Positions 1 to 5,283 of a DNA stretch of 5,887 bases are shown piece after piece. The notes beneath the pieces were generated by a model. The model ran no database searches and had not been told where the DNA came from. It saw only the letters and a program-made list of their open reading frames with translations. The position numbers were made by a program, and so were the translations under genes. Source of the stretch: Halorhodospira sp. (GTDB lineage Bacteria > Pseudomonadota > Gammaproteobacteria > Nitrococcales > Halorhodospiraceae); NCBI GenBank assembly GCA_007121755.1, contig SKJZ01000198.1, forward strand, positions 1-5,887, given 5' to 3'. How positions within the stretch are numbered: the first letter of the stretch is position 1; each line of letters begins with the position of its first letter.

Positions 1-38
1 ACTAGAACCTTGCAACTAGAACCTTGCACCTAGAAACT
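1..38. repeat. 14-bp tandem repeat upstream of folB
   Basis: The unit ACTAGAACCTTGCA occurs exactly at 1-14 and again at 15-28. It is followed by a degenerate partial third copy at 29-38 (CCTAGAAACT, 8 of 10 positions matching). The array reaches the window edge, so more copies may lie upstream. It ends about 8 bp before the folB ATG and occupies the place where a promoter or ribosome binding site would be expected. It is AT-richer than the flanking coding DNA and contains CTAG three times. Function unknown; it could be a slippage-generated spacer or a set of protein-binding sites. Confidence 0.9.
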
Positions 39-45
39 CCCTCTC

Positions 46-408
46 ATGGACACCGTCTTCATCCGCGGCCTGCGGGTCGACACCGTGATCGGCATCTTTG
101 AGTGGGAGCGGCGCATCCGCCAGCGAGTGCGTATCGACCTCGAAATGAGCGCCGACGTGGCCCGCGCCGCCGCCACCGACGCGATCGACGACGCCCTCGA
201 CTACAAGGCGATCGGCAAGCGTATCATCGCCTTCGTCGGCGAAAGCGAGTTCCAACTGGTTGAGACCCTGGCCGAACAGGTGGCCGCGATCGTCCGCGGC
301 GAGTTCGACGTCGCGTGGCTGCGCCTATCGGTGAGCAAGCCCGGGGCGCTGAGCGGCGCCGACGATGTCGGAGTGACCATCGAGCGGGGAGAGCGGGGGT
401 CGTCTTGA
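46..408 (+). CDS. folB: dihydroneopterin aldolase
   Basis: FolB cleaves 7,8-dihydroneopterin to 6-hydroxymethyl-7,8-dihydropterin and glycolaldehyde in cytosolic folate synthesis; the family forms octamers. The 120-residue length is normal. The start MDTVFIRGLRVDTVIGIFEWE closely resembles E. coli FolB (MDIVFIEQLSV...IGVYDWE). The residues known to shape the active site in the family are present: Glu21, Tyr53 in the LDYKAI segment, Glu73 in LVETLAEQVA, and the catalytic Lys98 in SVSKPGAL, followed by VGVTIERG. The ATG at 46 is the only reasonable start, but no Shine-Dalgarno sequence is visible; the upstream bases are CTCCCTCTC preceded by the tandem repeat. The stop TGA overlaps the TTG start of folK. 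In many gammaproteobacteria folB lies beside plsY/tsaD, which could be just outside the window. Function is well supported; how translation starts is unclear. Confidence 0.96.
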   Translation: MDTVFIRGLRVDTVIGIFEWERRIRQRVRIDLEMSADVARAAATDAIDDALDYKAIGKRIIAFVGESEFQLVETLAEQVAAIVRGEFDVAWLRLSVSKPGALSGADDVGVTIERGERGSS

Positions 409-905
409 CACAGGTCCTCCTCGGCATCGGCAGCAACATCGAGCGCCGCCGCCATATCGGCACGGCGCTGGAGGAGTTGCGGGCACAGTGGCCGGGGATC
501 GTCTTCTCCCCCGTCTACGAGAGCGCGGCGGTGGGCTTCAACGGGGAGGACTTCTACAACCTGGTGGCGGCGTTCGAGACCGATGAGCCGTTGGCCCGCG
601 TGGAAGAGGCCCTGCGCGGGATCGAAGACGCCCACGGCCGCGATCGCGCAGGGCCGAAGTTCTCGGCCCGTACCCTCGACCTCGATCTGTTGACGTGGGG
701 TGATGCCGTCATCGACGATGGGCGGGTCACCCTGCCGCGCCCCGAGATCCTCCGCTTCGACTTCGTCCTGCGTCCGCTGGCCGATATTGTTCCCGGTGAG
801 CGCCACCCCACCGCAGGGGCCACCTATCGGGACTTGTGGTCGCGGTTTTCCGGCGAGCCCGCCATCCTTCGGGTCGTGGATGAGAGATGGGATTGTTGTA
901 GCTAG
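405..905 (+). CDS. folK: 2-amino-4-hydroxy-6-hydroxymethyldihydropteridine pyrophosphokinase
   Basis: HPPK transfers pyrophosphate from ATP to 6-hydroxymethyl-7,8-dihydropterin, the product of FolB, making the substrate for dihydropteroate synthase. The start is taken as TTG at 405: it overlaps the folB TGA as TTGA, gives a normal 166-residue protein, and puts the conserved VLLGIGSNI at the N-terminus. The purine-rich CGGGGAGAGCGGGGG just upstream can serve as ribosome binding site. Conserved parts are LGIGSNIE (6-13), PVYES (36-40), FYNLV (50-54), GIEDAHGRDR (72-81), ARTLDLDLLTWGD (88-100, with the Mg-binding Asp92 and Asp94) and FVLRPLADIVP (120-130). Odd points: the usual Pro-His after the loop is Pro111-Arg112, the position of E. 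coli Arg121 is Phe118, and E. coli Trp89 is Phe86. This may be the folB-linked FolK subtype found in some gammaproteobacteria, with a second canonical folK elsewhere. Family membership is firm; full activity is inferred. Confidence 0.93.
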   Translation: MTQVLLGIGSNIERRRHIGTALEELRAQWPGIVFSPVYESAAVGFNGEDFYNLVAAFETDEPLARVEEALRGIEDAHGRDRAGPKFSARTLDLDLLTWGDAVIDDGRVTLPRPEILRFDFVLRPLADIVPGERHPTAGATYRDLWSRFSGEPAILRVVDERWDCCS

Positions 906-932
906 CCGGGGGCGGCGATACTTGCTGTAAGG

Positions 933-3812
933 CTAGAGCCCGCCGGAAGGCTCGCCCTCCATCAATGTTCCCCACAGGGCCGCGACAGCCTCCCTCTCCG
1001 CTGTCAACTCATCCGAGCCGGCCACCCGCTCCTCGTCCTGCAGCGCCAACTGGTGCAGGCGGCGCCGGTACGTCCGGTAGGCGCCGGCCAGGCGGTGGGC
1101 GTCGTCTTCGGGCAGCCGGCCGGCCGCGGCGAGGGCGCGCAGCAGCCGGACATTGTCGGTATAGCGGACGACTTCGGGGTGGTCGGGCGCCGCGTCGAGG
1201 ACTAAGAACTGCACCATGAACTCGATATCGATCAGCCCGCCGCGGTCGTTCTTGATGTCGAAACGGTCGCCGCGGCCGCTCTTCTCCCGGCGCTGCCGTT
1301 CGCGCATCTCACGTACTTCGCGGCGCAGTCTCTCCGTATCCCGCCGCCGGGTCAGGACATCCGCGCGGACGCGCTCGAACGCCTCCCGCGGCCCCGCGTC
1401 GCCGGCCACCGGCCGGGCGCGGACCAGCGCCTGGTGCTCCCACGTCCACGCCCCCTCCTTCTGGTAGAGGTCGAAGGCGTCGATCGTGGTGCTCATCAGC
1501 CCGGCGTTGCCGGAGGGGCGCAGGCGGGTGTCAACCTCGTAGACGATGCCGCCGGGCGTCGGGGTATTGAGAAAGTGGACCACGCGTTGGGCGAGCCGGG
1601 CGAAGAAGACCTGGTTGTCGATGCCGCGTTCGCCGTCGGTCTCCTGCTGTTCGCCGCGGCTGTCGTGGAGGAAGACCAGGTCGAGGTCGGAGCTGTAGCC
1701 CAGCTCCAGGCCACCGAGCTTGCCGTAGCCGGCCACCGCGAAGCCGGCCTCCCGTTTTTCGCCGCCGTCTACGCACATGGGGCGGCCGTGGCGCCGCACC
1801 AAGTGCGCCCGGCAGACGGCGACGGCGCATTCCAGAACCACCTCGGCGATGTTCGTCAGGTAGTCGCTGACCACCATCAGCGGCGCGGCGCCAGAGACGT
1901 CGGCCGCGGCCACCTTGAGTTGGGCGGCCTGCTGGAACTGCCGCACCATCTCCATCTGCTGCTCCAGATCGTGGGGTGCGACCGAAGCGAGCCGGCCGTC
2001 GAGATCGGCCTCCAGCTCCTCGCGCGAGAGCGGCGCGTAGAGCGAGCGCGGATCGAGCAGTTCATCGAGCAGCAACGGATGGGCGGTGAGAAAGCGCGCC
2101 ACCCAGGACGAGCCGTCGCAGAGCTGGACCAGTTGGGAGAGGGCCATCGGGTGCTCGACCAGTAGCGCCAGGTAGGCGGTGCGGCGCGCCACCGTCTCCA
2201 CCAGATCGAGAATCCGCCCCAGGGCGCGTTCGGGGCGGCGGGCGCGGACGCAGGCGCCGATGGCCAACGGCATCAGGCGGTCGAGGCGGTGGCGGCCGCG
2301 GGTCGAAAGCGCGCGTACCGCGGAGCCCTCCCGGAAGGCGCGCAGACGGGCCTCCAGCGCCGGTGCGTCGCCGAAGCCCATCTCTTCCAACTGGGCGGCG
2401 GCCTCTTCCGGGGCGGTGTCGCCCAGCCAGAGGGCGTCGAGATCGGGCCCCTCGGCACCGCCGCCGGCGCCCTCTTCCGCCTGCGGGGCGGCGAAGACCT
2501 GTTCGAACTGGTCGTGGACCCGCTCCCGGACATCGGCGAGATCCTGTTCAAAGGCCTCGGTGTCGTCGTACCCGGCGCCCAATGCCACCCGCGCCTTCGC
2601 CACCTCGTCTTCGGGCACCGTGTGGCACTGCTCGTCGGCGAGCATCTGCGCCGCGTTTTCGACCCGGCGCAGGAAGCAGTACGCGGTGATGAGCTCATCG
2701 GCGACGTGTGCAGGCAGCAACTCCTGCTCGCGCACGTAGCGGAGCGTCTTCATCAGCCGCCGGGAGCGGAGGTGGGTGTCGCGGCCGCCGCGTATCAACT
2801 GGAAGGCTTGGACAATGAACTCGACCTCGCGAATGCCGCCGCTGCCGGTCTTGATATTGCGGGCTGTGCCGCGCTTCTTCACCTCGCGGGCGATCATCTC
2901 CTTCATCTCGCGGATCTGCTCCAGCGCCCCGAAGTCGAGGTAGCGGCGGTAGACGAAGGGGCGCAAGGACTTGGTCAACTCGGCCCCGGTCTCGTAGTCG
3001 CCGCCGACGCAGCGGGCCTTGATCAGCGCGTACCGCTCCCACTCGCGCCCCTGGCTCTCGTAGTAGGTCTCGGCGGCGGAGATGGGCAGTGCGAGCGGGC
3101 CGGTGTCGCCGTTCGGGCGCAGGCGCATATCGACCCGGAAGGCTTGGCCGTCGGCGGTGACCTCTCCCAGCGCGGCGATCAGTTGGCGGCCCAGTTTCAC
3201 AAAGAACTCGTCGTTGCTGCGGGGGCGCGAACCGTCCGTTTCGCCCGACTCGGGGAAGACGAAGATCAGGTCGATGTCGGACGAGAAGTTGAGTTCGCGC
3301 CCGCCGAGCTTGCCCATGCCGAGCACCGCCATGCGCAGCGGTTCGCCATTCTCGCCGCGCGGCGTGCCCCACCGTTCGACGAGCCGCCCGTGGAGCCACC
3401 CCAGGGCGAGATCGATCGACGCTTCGGCGAGGTCGCTCGACTCTTCCAGCGTCTCTTCCAGTTCGGCCCAGCCGGCGATCGCCCGGTAGGCGATGCGCAC
3501 CGCCTCGCGGCGGCGAAAGCGGCGCAGCACCGAGTGCAGCGCCGCCTCGTCGTCCACCTCCTGTAGACAGTGCTCCAGGCGTTGCCGGTGGCCCGTCTCG
3601 CTGTACGGCTCGAAGAGATCGCCGGAGGCGGTCAGATCGTGCAGTAGTTTCGGGTCGTGTTCGGCAATGGCGGAGGCGACGAAGTCGCTGGCCGCCAAGA
3701 CCCGGGGGAGGGATTCGACCACCCGCGAATCCTCGGGAACCGCCCCGGCCTCGACGGCGGCGGCCAAGTGGGTGTCGGCGATAGATTGCAGGATGGCGGG
3801 CAAGGTAGACAT
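933..3812 (-). CDS. glnE: bifunctional glutamine synthetase adenylyltransferase / adenylyl-removing enzyme
   Basis: GlnE attaches AMP to a tyrosine of glutamine synthetase (inactivation) and removes it by phosphorolysis (reactivation), steered by PII and glutamine. The 959 residues match the E. coli length (946). Two nucleotidyltransferase domains are visible. The N-terminal adenylyl-removase domain has GMGKLGGRELNFSSDIDLIF at 165-184 (metal-binding Asp179, Asp181), DMRLRPNG at 228-235 and NIKTGSGGIREVEFIVQ at 319-335. The C-terminal adenylyltransferase domain has GYGKLGGLELGYSSDLDLVF at 695-714 (Asp709, Asp711), DTRLRPSGNAG at 761-771 and FDIKNDRGGLIDIEFMVQF at 851-869. A Gly/Ala/Glu-rich linker at about 441-457 separates the halves. 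Both catalytic Asp pairs are intact, so both activities are expected. The start ATG (3810-3812) has no clear Shine-Dalgarno sequence. It follows the kinase gene by 61 bp on the same strand and its 3' end converges on folK. No truncation or frameshift seen. Confidence 0.98.
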   Translation of the reverse strand: MSTLPAILQSIADTHLAAAVEAGAVPEDSRVVESLPRVLAASDFVASAIAEHDPKLLHDLTASGDLFEPYSETGHRQRLEHCLQEVDDEAALHSVLRRFRRREAVRIAYRAIAGWAELEETLEESSDLAEASIDLALGWLHGRLVERWGTPRGENGEPLRMAVLGMGKLGGRELNFSSDIDLIFVFPESGETDGSRPRSNDEFFVKLGRQLIAALGEVTADGQAFRVDMRLRPNGDTGPLALPISAAETYYESQGREWERYALIKARCVGGDYETGAELTKSLRPFVYRRYLDFGALEQIREMKEMIAREVKKRGTARNIKTGSGGIREVEFIVQAFQLIRGGRDTHLRSRRLMKTLRYVREQELLPAHVADELITAYCFLRRVENAAQMLADEQCHTVPEDEVAKARVALGAGYDDTEAFEQDLADVRERVHDQFEQVFAAPQAEEGAGGGAEGPDLDALWLGDTAPEEAAAQLEEMGFGDAPALEARLRAFREGSAVRALSTRGRHRLDRLMPLAIGACVRARRPERALGRILDLVETVARRTAYLALLVEHPMALSQLVQLCDGSSWVARFLTAHPLLLDELLDPRSLYAPLSREELEADLDGRLASVAPHDLEQQMEMVRQFQQAAQLKVAAADVSGAAPLMVVSDYLTNIAEVVLECAVAVCRAHLVRRHGRPMCVDGGEKREAGFAVAGYGKLGGLELGYSSDLDLVFLHDSRGEQQETDGERGIDNQVFFARLAQRVVHFLNTPTPGGIVYEVDTRLRPSGNAGLMSTTIDAFDLYQKEGAWTWEHQALVRARPVAGDAGPREAFERVRADVLTRRRDTERLRREVREMRERQRREKSGRGDRFDIKNDRGGLIDIEFMVQFLVLDAAPDHPEVVRYTDNVRLLRALAAAGRLPEDDAHRLAGAYRTYRRRLHQLALQDEERVAGSDELTAEREAVAALWGTLMEGEPSGGL

Positions 3813-3873
3813 GGAGAAAGAGTTTCCCGCCGCAGAGGGGCCGTTGCAATGACGGAATGTACGGTTCGTGCAA

Positions 3874-4581
3874 TTAGAGCCGTTTCACCCACTTCTTGAT
3901 GCGCTTACCGACCCGCGCCCACCGCTCCAAAGCGGTGCGGCGGTGGAGGCGTGCCACGGCGGGGGGCATCGCCCCGGGGTGGTCCCAGCCGTGCCGCGCC
4001 CACGCGTTCCAGTCCTGCTGGGCGGCCCAGCGCCAGAGCGGACTGCCCCGCGTGCCCGGCCGCCGCGTGGCCGCCGCGCCCAGGTCGATCACGATCAGGT
4101 GCCCGTCCGGACGGACGATGAGGTTGGCCTGGCGCTTGAGATCGGTGTGGGCCAACCCGCGCCGGTGCATCGCGGCGATGGCGGTGCGCAGGTCGGCCAA
4201 CGCGGCGGGGGCGTCGGCCACTCCGCCGGGGCTGCGAAGATCACTCCCCCGGGCCTTCGCTCCGGGGTGGTGCTCCAGCACCAGCCACTCCCCCCGGAAG
4301 AGGCCGTAACAGCGCGGCAGGCCCGGCGCCCCATCCAGCCTGCGGTAGAGCCGGTGCTCCCGGCGGATCAGCCGGCGGCTCAACCGGCGGAGGAGTCCTT
4401 GTCCGGCGGGAGCCTTCACCACCAGCGGCGGATCGTGTTCGGGAAAGAGCCAGACCGCGGACTGGTTGGCCTTGGCCGCACGGCCGGCACCGTCCCGCTC
4501 CGCGCGGGACGCCATCAGCGCCTCGACCTCCTCGGCGGTGATCGTGCGATGGGTGCCGGGGGTGTGTCGGTCTTCGCTCAA
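3874..4581 (-). CDS. small protein-kinase-fold protein, WaaP / Kdo-kinase-like (probable lipopolysaccharide core kinase)
   Basis: This 235-residue protein has every catalytic landmark of the kinase fold: Lys56 in LVVKAP (ATP phosphate anchor), Glu75 in RREHRLYR (helix-C salt bridge), HTDLKRQAN at 145-153 (catalytic Asp147, Lys149, Mg-binding Asn153) and Asp166 in VIDLG, replacing DFG. It lacks the large C-lobe of Ser/Thr kinases, as in the WaaP/KdkA/InaA LPS kinases that phosphorylate inner-core heptose or Kdo. The tail RWARVGKRIKKWVKRL is strongly basic and amphipathic, perhaps for membrane contact. The chosen TTG start at 4581 lies 12 bp after the methyltransferase stop and in the same frame, and codons from there already have GC-rich third positions. 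An alternative ATG at 4515 has AGGAGG 11 bp upstream and would give 213 residues. Adjacent hldE supports an LPS role, but a small protein or other sugar kinase is possible; the substrate cannot be read from the sequence. Confidence 0.85.
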   Translation of the reverse strand: MSEDRHTPGTHRTITAEEVEALMASRAERDGAGRAAKANQSAVWLFPEHDPPLVVKAPAGQGLLRRLSRRLIRREHRLYRRLDGAPGLPRCYGLFRGEWLVLEHHPGAKARGSDLRSPGGVADAPAALADLRTAIAAMHRRGLAHTDLKRQANLIVRPDGHLIVIDLGAAATRRPGTRGSPLWRWAAQQDWNAWARHGWDHPGAMPPAVARLHRRTALERWARVGKRIKKWVKRL

Positions 4582-4593
4582 ACGAACGCCTGT

Positions 4594-5169
4594 CTAGAGG
4601 ACCCGCATCCCCATCACCACCAGGCCCAGCACCAGCGCCGCCGCGATAACGGGTTCACCGTTGGCGCGCAGGCTCTGGTTGAACGACCAGTGGGTGATGT
4701 TCAGCGGGCGGGTGGGCCACTTGGGGAGCAACGCCCACGTCTCGGCGTACCAGCGATCCCACTGCTCGCCGAAGAGCTTGCGCAGCTTGGCGTCTTCTTG
4801 GCGGATGGCGGGCGGGTAGTAGAAGGCGGCGAAGAGGATCGCCACCGGCAACATCCAGAGGAGCTGCCCGGCGGCCAGGTAGCCGATGAAGATCAGCGCG
4901 TTGCCGACATAGAGCGGGTGGCGCACCAGGGCGTACGGGCCGTCCTGGGCCAACTCCTTGTCCTTCTTGAGGTAGCCGGCGGCCCACAGCCGGAAGACGA
5001 TCCCGGCGCTGCCGATCACGGCCCCGGCGATATAGAGACCGGGCAGGGTCGGCTCGCTGACTACCGCGATGAGTACCAGTAGCAGAATGCCCAGAGCCTG
5101 CCGCGCCTTATGGCGCTTGACGAAGAGCGAGTTCGCCAAACTCTTGGGATTGAGGTTCGGTTTGTCCAT
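4594..5169 (-). CDS. membrane methyltransferase of the isoprenylcysteine/phospholipid methyltransferase (ICMT/PEMT) family
   Basis: A 191-residue integral membrane protein. The C-terminal half carries the family signature: GPYALVRHPLYVGN at 77-90 (Arg83-His84-Pro85 and Tyr87, in the S-adenosylmethionine site of the family) and the later E125-x3-L129-x3-FG134-x5-WYAE segment preceding LP at 148-149. Hydrophobic segments lie at about 26-38, 45-65, 90-118 (probably two passes) and 173-191; the N-terminus is polar and basic (MDKPNLNPKS, KRHKARQ). Bacterial members of this family methylate varied lipids or membrane molecules, and most are uncharacterised, so no substrate is claimed. The start ATG at 5169 has only a distant purine stretch (GAAGGGA, about 15-20 bp upstream). 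Its TAG stop lies 12 bp before the kinase TTG, so the two are almost certainly co-transcribed from the region shared with divergent hldE. Confidence 0.9.
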   Translation of the reverse strand: MDKPNLNPKSLANSLFVKRHKARQALGILLLVLIAVVSEPTLPGLYIAGAVIGSAGIVFRLWAAGYLKKDKELAQDGPYALVRHPLYVGNALIFIGYLAAGQLLWMLPVAILFAAFYYPPAIRQEDAKLRKLFGEQWDRWYAETWALLPKWPTRPLNITHWSFNQSLRANGEPVIAAALVLGLVVMGMRVL

Positions 5170-5190
5170 GGGGCGGCCGCGGATCCCTTC

Positions 5191-5220
5191 GGTCAGTAAA
5201 GCGGGGGTCAGAAAGCGGGG
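5191..5220. repeat. imperfect 15-bp tandem repeat in the divergent promoter region
   Basis: GGTCAGTAAAGCGGG at 5191-5205 is followed directly by GGTCAGAAAGCGGGG at 5206-5220; the two differ by one T insertion in the first copy. It lies about 20 bp upstream of the methyltransferase ATG on the minus strand and about 50 bp upstream of the hldE -10 candidate, so it could be a paired operator or a slippage duplication. The sequence is unrelated to the repeat before folB. Confidence 0.8.
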
Positions 5221-5246
5221 AATCGTACCACTGGGAGGGGTGGTGC

Positions 5247-5276
5247 GCTACATCAATGCGGTATCCCACGTATAAT
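5247..5276 (+). promoter_or_regulatory. candidate hldE promoter with perfect -10 box
   Basis: TATAAT at 5271-5276 is a perfect sigma-70 -10 hexamer in an otherwise GC-rich region. With an 18-bp spacer the -35 position is GCTACA (5247-5252), matching TTGACA only in the last three bases; no extended -10 TG is present. A transcript would start at about 5283-5284, right at the GTG start of hldE. The weak -35 is the main reason for doubt. Confidence 0.4.
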
Positions 5277-5283
5277 GCACGCT

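Noticed and set aside
315..404. Upstream ATG (315) as the folK start, giving 196 residues
   Set aside because: It would add 30 Arg/Ala-rich residues overlapping folB out of frame, before the conserved N-terminus; TTG at 405 gives the family length.
936..953. Inverted repeat GAGCC-N8-GGCTC at the 3' end of glnE as a terminator
   Set aside because: The stem is only five base pairs, lies mostly within glnE codons, and no T-run follows on either strand.
1434..2165. 243-codon plus-strand open frame inside glnE
   Set aside because: Shadow of the glnE reading frame on the other strand; no motif and no supporting start context.
2289..3566. 425-codon open frame on the plus strand inside glnE
   Set aside because: It is antisense to a fully conserved GlnE, has no recognisable motif, and its low-complexity Ala/Gly/Leu/Arg/Asp-rich composition is what high GC produces on the opposite strand of a gene.
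3868..5082. 404-codon plus-strand open frame across the kinase and methyltransferase genes
   Set aside because: It runs antisense through two genes with clear family motifs and shows repetitive Pro/Gly/His/Gln-rich sequence without domains.
5166..5186. Cluster of NcoI, NotI, SacII and BamHI sites resembling a cloning polylinker
   Set aside because: The sites overlap a natural gene start and GC-rich upstream sequence, the flanks are continuous genomic sequence, and no vector sequence is seen; chance in GC-rich DNA is the simpler reading.
5220..5260. Minus-strand -35/-10 pair for the methyltransferase (TTGATG with TACGAT)
   Set aside because: The spacer would be 23 bp, too long for a sigma-70 promoter; no better pair was found.
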